Source: Blattabacterium cuenoti
GTDB taxonomy: Bacteria; Bacteroidota; Bacteroidia; Flavobacteriales; Blattabacteriaceae
Assembly: GCF_014251275.1 (NCBI RefSeq)
Contig: NZ_CP059183.1
Coordinates: 1-64,000, forward strand
Direction of reading: 5' to 3'
DNA: 64,000 nucleotides
The notes beneath the pieces are model-generated. The model was not told the origin of the DNA. It saw only the letters and a program-made list of their open reading frames with translations, and made no database searches. The position numbers and the translations under genes are program-made. How positions within the stretch are numbered: the stretch's first letter is position 1; the number at the start of each line of letters is the position of its first letter. This document shows, one piece after another, positions 49,976 through 58,602 of this stretch.

Positions 49976-51187
49976 ATGAATCTATATGAATATCAAGGAA
50001 GAAAAATATTAGAATATTTTTCAATTGATGTACCTAACGGAAAAGTAGCTTATTCTGTAGAAGAAGCTGTTGAAATAGCTAAAACTTTATTTAAAATAAA
50101 AAAATCCTTAATTATTAAAGCTCAAATTCATGCAGGAGGTAGAGGTAAATCAGGTGGAATAAAGAAAGCAGAAACTTTAAAAGATGTTTATGAAATATCA
50201 AAAGAAATGTTTGGTAAATCTTTGATTACTAAACAAACTAATAAAGAGGGAATTATTATTAATAAAATTTTATTAGTTGAAGATATTTATACTTCTAATT
50301 CTATAAATTCAGAAGAACATTATTTATCTATTTTATTTAGCAGAGATGAAGAAAAAAATATTGTTTTATATTCTAGAAAAGGTGGAATAAACATAGAAAA
50401 ATCATCCAAACAAGATTCACATAAAATATATAAAGAAAAAATAGATCCAATATTAGGTATACAATTATTTCAATCTAGAAAAATTGGATATAATTTAGGA
50501 ATTAAAAATAATGAATCAATAAAAAAATTTCAAAAGTTTGTCCTTTCATTATATAATGCTTATAAATTTTGTGATGCTTTATTAATAGAAATTAATCCAT
50601 TAGTAAAAACATATGATAACAAAATAATTCCATTAGATGTAAAAATAATTCTAGATGATAATGCCTTATTTCGTAGTAAAAAATATTCTTTTGTAGAAGA
50701 AAAAAAACATTCAGGAAATTTTATTAAAAAAGAATGTACCTTTGATAAGGATAATAAAAAATTTAATTTTATAAAATTAAAAGGCAATGTAGGTTGTATG
50801 GTAAATGGAGCAGGATTGGCAATGGCAACAATGGATATGATTAAGTTTTGTGGTGGAGAACCAGCAAATTTTTTGGATATAGGAGGTACAGCAAACAAAA
50901 AACGTGTAGAAGATTCCTTTTCTCTTATTTTAGATGATAAATTTGTAAAAATTATATTAATAAATATATTTGGAGGAATTGTTAGATGTGATACTGTAGC
51001 AGAAGGAGTAATAAATTCTTATTTTAAAAGAAATTATGTTAAAATACCAATAATTATTCGTTTACAAGGAACAAACGAAAAATATGCAAAAGATATTCTT
51101 AAAAAAAGTTCATTACCTATTTATTATACTAATTCTTTAAAAGAAATATCTAATAAAATAAAGAAAATACTAGTTACTATAAAATAA
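49976..51187 (+). CDS. sucC: Succinyl-CoA synthetase beta subunit
   Basis: This ATP-grasp subunit converts succinyl-CoA to succinate with ATP/GTP synthesis, with SucD as partner. It has 403 residues. The N-terminal MNLYEYQGRKIL start, the GGRGKSGGIK ATP-grasp loop, the EINPLV block and the C-terminal NIFGGIVRCDTVAEG phosphate-binding loop are all present. sucD is not in this window, so the two genes are split. It continues the TCA branch from SucA/SucB. Confidence 0.96.
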   Translation: MNLYEYQGRKILEYFSIDVPNGKVAYSVEEAVEIAKTLFKIKKSLIIKAQIHAGGRGKSGGIKKAETLKDVYEISKEMFGKSLITKQTNKEGIIINKILLVEDIYTSNSINSEEHYLSILFSRDEEKNIVLYSRKGGINIEKSSKQDSHKIYKEKIDPILGIQLFQSRKIGYNLGIKNNESIKKFQKFVLSLYNAYKFCDALLIEINPLVKTYDNKIIPLDVKIILDDNALFRSKKYSFVEEKKHSGNFIKKECTFDKDNKKFNFIKLKGNVGCMVNGAGLAMATMDMIKFCGGEPANFLDIGGTANKKRVEDSFSLILDDKFVKIILINIFGGIVRCDTVAEGVINSYFKRNYVKIPIIIRLQGTNEKYAKDILKKSSLPIYYTNSLKEISNKIKKILVTIK

Positions 51188-51215
51188 AAAATTTTATTTT
51201 TTGTTTTTATATTAT

Positions 51216-52376
51216 ATGAATAATCTTTTTTATAAAAATGTAATTACACTTATTGAAAAATACAAACCTAAAAATTTCAATGAAATTATTGGACAGGAAG
51301 AAGTTATTTTATTATTAAAAAAAATAACAAAAAAAAATAAATTATCCAATACTCTAGTTTTTATAGGTCCTAAAGGAGTAGGAAAAAATATTTGTGCTCA
51401 TTTATTATCTAATGAATTAAATTACTTTTTTTCATCAAATGTTTCTTATAATATTTTTGAAATTCACGATTTTTTGAATTATACATTAGATAATATTTTA
51501 AAACTTATTTCTCATGCTAAACATATTCCTAAAATAGGGAAATATTACGTTATTATTTTTAATAATACAAAATTAACATGTAAACAATATTTTTTTCATT
51601 TATTTTTAAAATTAATACATAAAAAATATTCACATATTTTATTTATTTTTTGTTACACTAAAAAAAATAAAATTCCAGAAAATATTTTATCTATTTCTCA
51701 AGTTTATGAATTTAAAAAAATATCTATAGAAAAGATCTATTTACATTTAAAAATGATTTCTAGTAAAGAAAAAATAAATGTTGTAAATGATGCATTATAT
51801 CTTATTTCAGAATATGTTAATGGATCAATTAGTAAAGCTATTTATATTTTTAACAATATTTTATTAGGATATGATAATAAAGAAAATTATATTATTACTA
51901 AGGAATTAATAATGGAAAAATTGGGTATAATTTCTGTTGAATATTATTTAAAAATTGTAGATTTTTTTCTAAAAAAAAATTTTTCTGAAATTTTTTTGTT
52001 GTTAAATAAAGTATTTAGCAAAAATATTAATTATTTTAAATTTATAATAGGATTAATAAAACATTTTAAATTTTTATTTTTATACAAAAATTCCGAAAAT
52101 ATTTCTTCATTAAGAATAAATAAAGAAATAATTAAATGTTATGTAGAACAATCAAAAAAAATTTCAAATTCTGTTTTTAATGAAGTTATATGTCTATTAC
52201 ATAATTATTATTTAAAAAGAAAATATATTTTAAAAAAGAATCCTATATTAATTATAGAAATGTGTATTATTCAATTGGCTCATATTTTTTTGAATTGTAA
52301 AAATGAAAAAGATAAAAATTCTTTAGAAGAAAATAAAAATTTTTTTTTTAGAAAAGATATGGAAAAATTTTATTAA
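51216..52376 (+). CDS. dnaX: DNA polymerase III gamma/tau subunit, degenerate ATPase part
   Basis: The KYKPKNFNEIIGQEEV N terminus and the whole domain order match flavobacterial DnaX, the clamp-loader motor. The ATG at 51216 is preferred over TTG at 51201. Key ATPase residues are altered: Walker A GPKGVGKN (51366-51389, Thr/Ser lost), the Walker B acidic pair reads NN (51561-51566) and the SRC arginine-finger motif reads SIS (51690-51698). Domain III (about 240-360) is recognisable but drifted. The frame stops at 52376, and the C-terminal domain continues in the next frame across a T10 run at 52340-52349. Confidence 0.8.
   Translation: MNNLFYKNVITLIEKYKPKNFNEIIGQEEVILLLKKITKKNKLSNTLVFIGPKGVGKNICAHLLSNELNYFFSSNVSYNIFEIHDFLNYTLDNILKLISHAKHIPKIGKYYVIIFNNTKLTCKQYFFHLFLKLIHKKYSHILFIFCYTKKNKIPENILSISQVYEFKKISIEKIYLHLKMISSKEKINVVNDALYLISEYVNGSISKAIYIFNNILLGYDNKENYIITKELIMEKLGIISVEYYLKIVDFFLKKNFSEIFLLLNKVFSKNINYFKFIIGLIKHFKFLFLYKNSENISSLRINKEIIKCYVEQSKKISNSVFNEVICLLHNYYLKRKYILKKNPILIIEMCIIQLAHIFLNCKNEKDKNSLEENKNFFFRKDMEKFY
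52340..52349 (+). repeat. T10 homopolymer at the dnaX frame break
   Basis: A run of ten T residues follows five A residues inside dnaX. The upstream frame reads FFFRK and stops after 9 codons; the frame one base ahead reads FFLEKIWKNF and continues the DnaX tail. The tract is where a one-base indel or polymerase slippage would join the frames. Confidence 0.7.
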
Positions 52377-52680
52377 AAATATTTATGGAAAAATTGATTC
52401 TAATATTTTTAATATCTTAAAGAATAAAATTAAATTTCAAATTATTAATTGTAAAGTAATTATTTTAATTCCAAGTAAATTGGAGAATTATGATCTTTTA
52501 TCAATAATTAAAAAAAATTTGAAAAAATCATTTAAAGAAAATTCAAATAATAAAATTAATGATTTTGAAATTGTAAATAAAAAATTAGTAGAAAAATATA
52601 ACTTTTTATATAAAAAAAATAGATTTGTAGAAATATTAGCAACAAGATTAAATTTGAAAATTGTTCTATTAGTTAAATAA
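52350..52680 (+). pseudogene. dnaX: DnaX C-terminal domain, in shifted frame
   Basis: Reading in the frame of positions 1 mod 3, the sequence after the T10 run gives LEKIWKNFIKN, then an IDSNIF-KNKIKFQII strand, SKLENYDLLSIIKK, and LVEKYNFLYKKNRFVEIL. This matches the WxxFLxxI start and PREKYEKLxEKNP-like end of Bacteroidota DnaX. The frame is stopped upstream by TAG at 52324, so the region can be translated with DnaX only after a frame change, or from an internal ATG at 52480. It ends 7 bp before clpC. It is best read as the DnaX tail, not a separate gene. Confidence 0.72.
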
Positions 52681-52687
52681 TATACAT

Positions 52688-54805
52688 ATGTTACATAATT
52701 ATTATTTTCACAATAAGATGTTTTTATTTTATACTTCTTCAGATGAAGATATTGAAAATGATAATTCTACTTATTATGAATCTAAAAGTGGGAATACAAA
52801 TTCTGGATTTTATGGAGGTGGAGGTTTTTCAATAAGAAACAAAACTCCAATATTAGATGGTTTTGGAAGAGATTTAAACTCTATTGCAAATGAAGGTAAA
52901 TTAGATCCTGTTGTAGGAAGAGATAGTGAATTAGAAAGAATATCTCAAATATTGGGAAGAAGAAAAAAAAATAATCCTTTGTTAATAGGAGAACCAGGAG
53001 TAGGAAAAACAGCTATAGTAGAAGGGCTTGCATTACGAATTGTCCAAAAAAAAGTTTCTAGAATATTATATAATAAAAGGATAGTTATTTTAGATTTAGC
53101 TAGTTTAGTAGCAGGAACTAAATATAGAGGACAATTTGAAGAAAGAATTAGATCAATAATAAATGAATCAGAAAAAAATAAAAATATTATACTTTTTATT
53201 GACGAAATTCACACAATAATTGGTGCAGGAGGAACTACAGGTTCTTTAGATGCATCTAATATTTTTAAACCTGCTTTAGCAAAAAGTGAAATTCAATGTA
53301 TAGGAGCTACCACTCTAAATGAGTATAGACAATACATAGAAAAAGATGGAGCATTAGAACGAAGGTTTCAAAAAATTATAGTACAACCATCTTCTGAAAA
53401 AGAAACAATAAAAATTTTACAAAAAATAAAATATAGATATGAAAGTTATCATAATGTAATTTATACACCTAAAGCAATAAATTCTTGTGTTAATTTAACA
53501 GTAAGATATATTACAGATAGAGTACTTCCAGACAAAGCAATTGATGCATTAGATGAATCTGGATCACGTGTACATATTAAAAATATAAAAGTACCCCAAG
53601 AAATAGTACTTTTAGAAAAAGAATTAGAAAATGTACGTGAAGAAAAATCTAAAGTAGTAAAAAGTCAAAAATATGAAGAAGCGGCTCGTTTACGTGATAC
53701 TGAAAAGAATATAAAAGAAAAATTGATAAAAGCACAAAAAGAATGGGATGAATATTCTAAAAAAAATAAAGAAATAGTTTCATCAGAAAGTGTAGAAGAA
53801 GTAGTATCAATGATGAGTAATATTCCAGTAAAAAAAGTTTCCAAAACTGAGATGAAAAAACTAGGGAACATGATAAATATTTTAAAAAAACAGGTAATAG
53901 GACAAGATGAAGCAATAGAAAAAATAGTAAGAGCAATTCAAAGAAATAGAACTGGTTTAAAAATAGCAAATTCACCAATAGGGTCATTTATTTTTTTAGG
54001 ACAAACAGGTGTAGGGAAAACCTACTTAGCAAAAATTTTTGCACAAGAGTTATTTTCTTCAGAAGATTCTTTGATACGTATTGATATGAGTGAATATATG
54101 GAAAAATTTTCTGTTTCTAGATTAATAGGAGCTCCACCTGGATACGTAGGATATGAAGAAGGAGGTCAACTAACAGAACTTGTACGTAGGAATCCATATT
54201 CAGTAATATTGTTAGATGAAATAGAAAAAGCTCATAATGATGTTTTTAATATTTTATTACAAATTTTAGATTATGGATGTGTTACAGATAATTTTGGTAG
54301 AAAAGTAGATTTTAGAAATACAGTTATTATATTTACTTCAAATTCTGGAACTCAACATTTAAAAGAATTTGGAAGTGGAATTGGATTTAATACAAAATCT
54401 AAAAAATCTAACAATTATATTAAATATATATTAGAAAAATCTTTAGATAAAACATTTTCTCCTGAATTTTTAAATAGAATAGATGATATAATTATTTTTA
54501 ATTCTTTAACTAAAAAAGAAATATGTAAAATAATTGATATAGAATTAAATAAATTTCAACTTCATATTGAAAACATAGGTTATAAATTATTTTTATCTGA
54601 AAATATTAATAATTTTATTAAAAAAAATGGATACGATAAAAAATATGGGGTTCGACCATTAAAAAGAACAATAGATAAATTTATAAAAAATCCTATATCA
54701 GACTATATTATTAATGGAAAAATAAAAAAAGGTGATGAAATTTTTTTAAAAATCAACGAAACTAAAAATAGTTTGATAATAAATATTAACAAAAAAAATG
54801 AATAA
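52688..54805 (+). CDS. clpC: ClpC-type AAA+ unfoldase lacking the N-terminal domain
   Basis: This is an ATP-dependent unfoldase, the partner of ClpP. It has 705 residues against about 840 for flavobacterial ClpC. It begins in the acidic linker (SSDEDIEN, PILDGFGRDL) and lacks the ~150-residue double Clp-N domain. Both AAA modules are intact: Walker A GEPGVGKT near 101 and GQTGVGKT near 438, with a UVR-like segment (KYEEAARLRDTEK, about 325-345) between them. A ClpP-docking loop could not be pinned down by eye. The start may be ATG 52688 or 52721. It begins 7 bp after the dnaX tail, so no room is left for the missing domain. Confidence 0.92.
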   Translation: MLHNYYFHNKMFLFYTSSDEDIENDNSTYYESKSGNTNSGFYGGGGFSIRNKTPILDGFGRDLNSIANEGKLDPVVGRDSELERISQILGRRKKNNPLLIGEPGVGKTAIVEGLALRIVQKKVSRILYNKRIVILDLASLVAGTKYRGQFEERIRSIINESEKNKNIILFIDEIHTIIGAGGTTGSLDASNIFKPALAKSEIQCIGATTLNEYRQYIEKDGALERRFQKIIVQPSSEKETIKILQKIKYRYESYHNVIYTPKAINSCVNLTVRYITDRVLPDKAIDALDESGSRVHIKNIKVPQEIVLLEKELENVREEKSKVVKSQKYEEAARLRDTEKNIKEKLIKAQKEWDEYSKKNKEIVSSESVEEVVSMMSNIPVKKVSKTEMKKLGNMINILKKQVIGQDEAIEKIVRAIQRNRTGLKIANSPIGSFIFLGQTGVGKTYLAKIFAQELFSSEDSLIRIDMSEYMEKFSVSRLIGAPPGYVGYEEGGQLTELVRRNPYSVILLDEIEKAHNDVFNILLQILDYGCVTDNFGRKVDFRNTVIIFTSNSGTQHLKEFGSGIGFNTKSKKSNNYIKYILEKSLDKTFSPEFLNRIDDIIIFNSLTKKEICKIIDIELNKFQLHIENIGYKLFLSENINNFIKKNGYDKKYGVRPLKRTIDKFIKNPISDYIINGKIKKGDEIFLKINETKNSLIININKKNE

Positions 54806-55438
54806 TAACATAAAAAAAAAATAAATATTATTGAGAATGTATTAAATTATTTATATCCTAATCCTATTAATAATTTGTATTATACAAATGAATATACATT
54901 ATTAATAGCTATTATACTAACAGCGAAAACTAAAGAATATTTGGTAAATAAAATAACAAATAATTTATTTAATATAATAAAATCTCCAAAAGATGCTATT
55001 AATTTATCAAAAAAAAAAATAAAATTACATATAAAATATATAGGATTATATAATAAAAAATCAAAATATATATATGAGTTATCAAAAATTTTAATTAAAA
55101 AATATAATAGTATCATTCCAAAAAATATATCAGAATTAAAAAAACTTCCTGGAGTTGGACAAAAAACATCATCAGTATTTCTATCTTATATGTCAGAAAT
55201 TTTTGATGTTTTTCCTGTAGATACTCATATTAAAAGATTAATGAATCGTTGGAATTTAGTTAATAGCAAAAAATTAATAGATATAGAAAAAAAAGCTAAA
55301 CTTGTTTTTGAAAAAAAAAACTGGAAAAAATTACATTTACAAATTATACTTTATGGAAGAGAATATTCTCCATATAGAAAATGGAACTTAAAAAAAGATA
55401 TCATTTATCAAAAATTGTTATATAATAATTTATTATAG
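54798..55438 (+). CDS. nth: Endonuclease III, start separated from body by a frame break
   Basis: This HhH-GPD base-excision glycosylase/AP lyase removes oxidised pyrimidines. The body keeps the LPGVGQKTSS hairpin with the catalytic Lys and PVDTHIKR with the catalytic Asp. The iron-sulphur cysteines are absent, as in many Bacteroidota Nth. The natural ATG at 54798 overlaps the clpC stop and gives MNNIKKK, then TAA. The body lies in another frame, joined across an A10 run (54812-54821); adding one A gives MNNIKKK-INIIENVLNYLYPNP, the expected N terminus. Otherwise translation needs ATT at 54827 or a later start. Confidence 0.82.
54812..54821 (+). repeat. A10 homopolymer at the nth frame break
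   Basis: Ten A residues lie between the ATG of nth and its conserved body. The two are out of frame by one base. An eleventh A, by mutation or transcriptional slippage, would restore one continuous frame. Confidence 0.7.
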
Positions 55439-55451
55439 AAAAAAATCTAAA

Positions 55452-55796
55452 TTAAAATGGCAAATCATCAAAATCATCAGATGATAAAGGTGAAGGAGAA
55501 GAAGATATTTCTGAAATATCTTTTTCACATACTTCTATTTTCCATCCTTGAACAGAATTAAAATATTTTACTATACCTTCATTATTAGTCCATTCTCTAC
55601 CTCTAATATTTATAAATATTTTTATTTTATCTTTTAATTTTATATTATTTAATAAATCTACTTTATCTTGAACAAATTCAATTAATATGTTTTGAGGATA
55701 TGGTTCCTCTGTTGTAATAACTATTTCTCTTTTTTTAAAACCACTATTAAACTTTTGAATATCTAATATTTTTTTTACCTTTCCTATTATTTCCAT
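55452..55796 (-). CDS. DUF3127 protein with SSB-like acidic C-terminal tip
   Basis: This 114-residue protein belongs to the Bacteroidota-specific DUF3127 family, a probable OB-fold. The N-terminal MEIIGKVKKIL, the REIVITTEEPYPQ segment, GREWTNNEGIVKYFNSVQGWKIE and the Ser/Pro/Asp tail ending DDFDDLPF are characteristic. The tail matches the C-terminal tip of SSB that recruits repair and replication partners. A DNA- or protein-binding role in genome maintenance is an inference. It converges with nth (13 bp apart). Confidence 0.85.
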   Translation of the reverse strand: MEIIGKVKKILDIQKFNSGFKKREIVITTEEPYPQNILIEFVQDKVDLLNNIKLKDKIKIFINIRGREWTNNEGIVKYFNSVQGWKIEVCEKDISEISSSPSPLSSDDFDDLPF

Positions 55797-55807
55797 AGAT
55801 TTTTATT

Positions 55808-56746
55808 CTATTTAATTTTTTTCAAATTATTCTTTTTTTTTGTTAATTCTCCAATTTTACTAGAAACATTAAATGATGTAATCATATTATTTAACATATC
55901 TGTAGCAGATCCTGGACTGTTTGGAATTAATATTAAATTAGTGTTTCCACTCTCTCCCATAGATTGTAAAGTATCATAATGTTGTGTAACAACAATTAAT
56001 GCAGATGCTTCTTGAGAATTAATTCCAACATTATTTAATACTTCTACAGATTCTAAAATACCTCTAGCAATTTCTCTTCTTTGATCAGCTGTTCCTTTCC
56101 CCTGTAATTTTTTACTTTCAGCCTCTGCTTTAGCTTTTGCTACTATTTTTATTCTTTCAGCTTCTGCTTTATATTCAGCTGCTACTTTTTCTCTTTCAGC
56201 AGTATTAATACGATTCATAGCTAATTTAACTTGTTCATCTGGATCTAAATCAGTAACTAATGCTTTTATTATAGAATATCCATATTCTAACATTGCTTCT
56301 TTTAATTCACTTCTAACTACAAGAGCTATATGATCTTTTCTTTCAAAAAGATCATCTAATCTCATTTTTGGAACTTCAGCTCTAACTACATCAAAAATAT
56401 AAGAATTTATTTGAGTATTAGGATTATCTAACTTATAAAAAGCATCATATACTTTTTCTTCAAGAACTTTAAATTGAACAGAAATTTTAACTTTTACAAA
56501 AACATTATCTTTTGTTTTTGTATCTACTAAAACATCTAATTGTTGTATTTTTAAAGTTAGTTTACCTACTACATTATCCAAAAATGGAATTTTAAAATTT
56601 AGACCTGCATAACGAATACTATGAAATTTTCCCATTCTTTCTACAATAGCTGATGATTCTTGATTAACTATTAAAATAAAACTGGAAAGTAGAGAAAAAA
56701 TTAAAAGAAATAATATACAATAAAACAATAAACTAAACATACTCAT
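55808..56746 (-). CDS. SPFH/Band 7 (stomatin-like, QmcA family) membrane protein
   Basis: This 312-residue protein has one N-terminal membrane helix (about 5-25), followed by an SPFH domain beginning NQESSAIVERMGKFHSIRYAGLNFKIP and a long helix rich in AEAERIKIVAKAKAEAESKK. It is typical of QmcA and stomatin homologues, which assemble into large membrane rings and act near FtsH or other membrane proteases. The exact partner is not seen here. It lies upstream of the DUF3127 gene on the same strand. Confidence 0.92.
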   Translation of the reverse strand: MSMFSLLFYCILFLLIFSLLSSFILIVNQESSAIVERMGKFHSIRYAGLNFKIPFLDNVVGKLTLKIQQLDVLVDTKTKDNVFVKVKISVQFKVLEEKVYDAFYKLDNPNTQINSYIFDVVRAEVPKMRLDDLFERKDHIALVVRSELKEAMLEYGYSIIKALVTDLDPDEQVKLAMNRINTAEREKVAAEYKAEAERIKIVAKAKAEAESKKLQGKGTADQRREIARGILESVEVLNNVGINSQEASALIVVTQHYDTLQSMGESGNTNLILIPNSPGSATDMLNNMITSFNVSSKIGELTKKKNNLKKIK

Positions 56747-56765
56747 ATTGAAAATAATTTAATTT

Positions 56766-57119
56766 TTATAAAAACCCTAATTCTAAACGAGCTTCCTCAC
56801 TCATAAATTCTCTACTCCAAGGAGGATCAAAAGTTAAGATAACTTTTACATCCTTTATCCCTTCTATAGAAGATACTTTTTCTTTTACTTCCATAGGTAA
56901 ACTTTCTATTACTGGACAATTTGGAGTAGTTAAAGTCATTGTTATTTTTACTTTATTTTTTTCATAAATTTTAATATCATAAATAAGTCCAAGTTCATAA
57001 ATATCTACTGGAATTTCAGGATCATAAATATTTTTTATAGCGTAAATAATGGATTCCTCCATATTACTACTACTACTATTACACATACTATTAATATTAT
57101 ATTTAGTATTTTTATACAT
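56766..57119 (-). CDS. SufT-like MIP18/DUF59 iron-sulphur assembly protein
   Basis: This small protein is related to SufT and the MIP18 family and helps iron-sulphur cluster maturation. It has 117 residues from ATG at 57119, but the conserved part begins near residue 20 (MEESIIYAIKNIYDPEIPVDIYELGLIYD), so a later ATG is possible. TLTTPNCPVIESLP carries the conserved cysteine, and VILTFDPPWSREFMSEEARLELG ends it. The upstream 19 residues are Ser/Asn-rich and not conserved. Clients here may include ActB. Confidence 0.87.
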   Translation of the reverse strand: MYKNTKYNINSMCNSSSSNMEESIIYAIKNIYDPEIPVDIYELGLIYDIKIYEKNKVKITMTLTTPNCPVIESLPMEVKEKVSSIEGIKDVKVILTFDPPWSREFMSEEARLELGFL

Positions 57120-58602
57120 TTTTATTCTTTAACAAATATCCATTTTTATCAAAAAAATTAATAGGATAACCTAATTTTTTTATTGAGGGTAACACTTCAC
57201 TTGATTTTCCTATAATTATAATTCTTCCTTTTTTTAAATTAAAGAATTTTTTGCATGTCTTATAAACATCATCTACAGTTACATTTTTTATTTTTTCTAA
57301 ATATTTTTTATAGAATCCATATGGTAAATTGTTTCTTAATTCAGATATAAATAAATCACTAATCCTTTCAGGATCTTCTAAATCTAAAATAAATTGACCA
57401 GTAATTTCTTTTTTCTTGATATTTAATTCATCTAAAGAAACTTTTTCACTTGTTATTTTATCTAATTCTTTTATAATAGTTTTAATAGCATCTCCTGTTA
57501 CATTGTTTCTAACTTGAGTATAAATTGAAAAATATCCTACATATTTATCCGATTTTAAAACTGAATATGCTCCATAAGTATATGCTTTATTTTCTCTTAA
57601 ATTTAAAAATAAACGACTTTGTGCCCCACCTCCTAATATTCCATTAGCAAGGACTGATGGAATATACATAGGATCATCCTTTTTTAAGGATACAGCACCT
57701 CCAAAACATATAGTAGACTGAGTAAGTGTAGGTATATCTACAAAATCTATTTCTATTTTTTCAGATTTAGATTTATAAATTTCATTTGATAATGAAAAAT
57801 TTTTATCTAATTTTTCATCAAATTTTTTTTCATTAACTGATTTATTTTTCCATTTTACAAAATAAGTATTACATAAATACTCTACTTCTTTTTTATTAAC
57901 ATCTCCGACAAAATAAAGATAAAATTTATTTGGATTAAAATATTTTTTATACAATTCTCTTAAATCAGATAATTTAATATTTTTTATAGTTTCATAATTT
58001 TCATATTCTCCATAAGGATGATTCCTTCCAAAGAATAAAATATTTCTAACTTTTTTAAAAATAGAATTTGGATCTTTTTCATAAATATCAATATCTGTTA
58101 TTCTTTGTTTTACAATTTTTTCTAATTCTTTTTTATTATCAAACTTACAATTCATAGCAACATCTGCCATAATAGATATTGATTTTTTTAAATACTTTTT
58201 CATAGTAGAAATGGATATTCCATAAAAAGAAGTATTAAAATTAACACCCATATAATCTATTATATTGTCCAATTCTTCTTTATTATAATTTTCAGTTCCT
58301 GATCTCAGCATCTGACCAAAAATTTTCTGTATTCCTGCTTTATCTCCTTCTAAAAAAGGATCAATATCTAAATCAATACCAGCTATAACTATAGGTAGTT
58401 TATGATTTTCTACTATTATAACTTTTAAACCATTTTTAATTTCAAAAATAGTAGGATCACTTATATTTAATTTTACCTCTCTATTTAAAGATTTAGGTGG
58501 AATATCTATTTTTTTAGAAAACATAACTTGAAAAAAAATTATGAAAATAAAAATAATGTATTTAACTATATTAATAAAATTATTTTTAATATTATGGAAC
58601 AT
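57112..58602 (-). CDS. M16-family peptidase-like protein, non-catalytic subunit
   Basis: This 496-residue M16 homologue has an N-terminal hydrophobic segment (about 10-30) that looks like a signal. The HxxEH zinc motif is replaced: the equivalent position reads KIFGQMLRSGT. It is therefore predicted to be the inactive partner of the upstream active M16 protein, with which it overlaps by 11 bp. Paired active/inactive M16 proteins are known in bacteria and in the mitochondrial processing peptidase. It overlaps the SufT-like gene by 8 bp. Confidence 0.9.
   Translation of the reverse strand: MFHNIKNNFINIVKYIIFIFIIFFQVMFSKKIDIPPKSLNREVKLNISDPTIFEIKNGLKVIIVENHKLPIVIAGIDLDIDPFLEGDKAGIQKIFGQMLRSGTENYNKEELDNIIDYMGVNFNTSFYGISISTMKKYLKKSISIMADVAMNCKFDNKKELEKIVKQRITDIDIYEKDPNSIFKKVRNILFFGRNHPYGEYENYETIKNIKLSDLRELYKKYFNPNKFYLYFVGDVNKKEVEYLCNTYFVKWKNKSVNEKKFDEKLDKNFSLSNEIYKSKSEKIEIDFVDIPTLTQSTICFGGAVSLKKDDPMYIPSVLANGILGGGAQSRLFLNLRENKAYTYGAYSVLKSDKYVGYFSIYTQVRNNVTGDAIKTIIKELDKITSEKVSLDELNIKKKEITGQFILDLEDPERISDLFISELRNNLPYGFYKKYLEKIKNVTVDDVYKTCKKFFNLKKGRIIIIGKSSEVLPSIKKLGYPINFFDKNGYLLKNKNV

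Noticed and set aside
51216-52376. Reading dnaX as holB (delta prime), which is naturally ATPase-dead
   Set aside because: The N terminus (KYKPKNFNEIIGQ) and the C-terminal tail match DnaX, not flavobacterial HolB. A profile search should confirm this.
52480-52680. Independent small gene between dnaX and clpC
   Set aside because: The frame extends upstream to 52327 and encodes the DnaX C-terminal domain, so it is better explained as the tail of dnaX.
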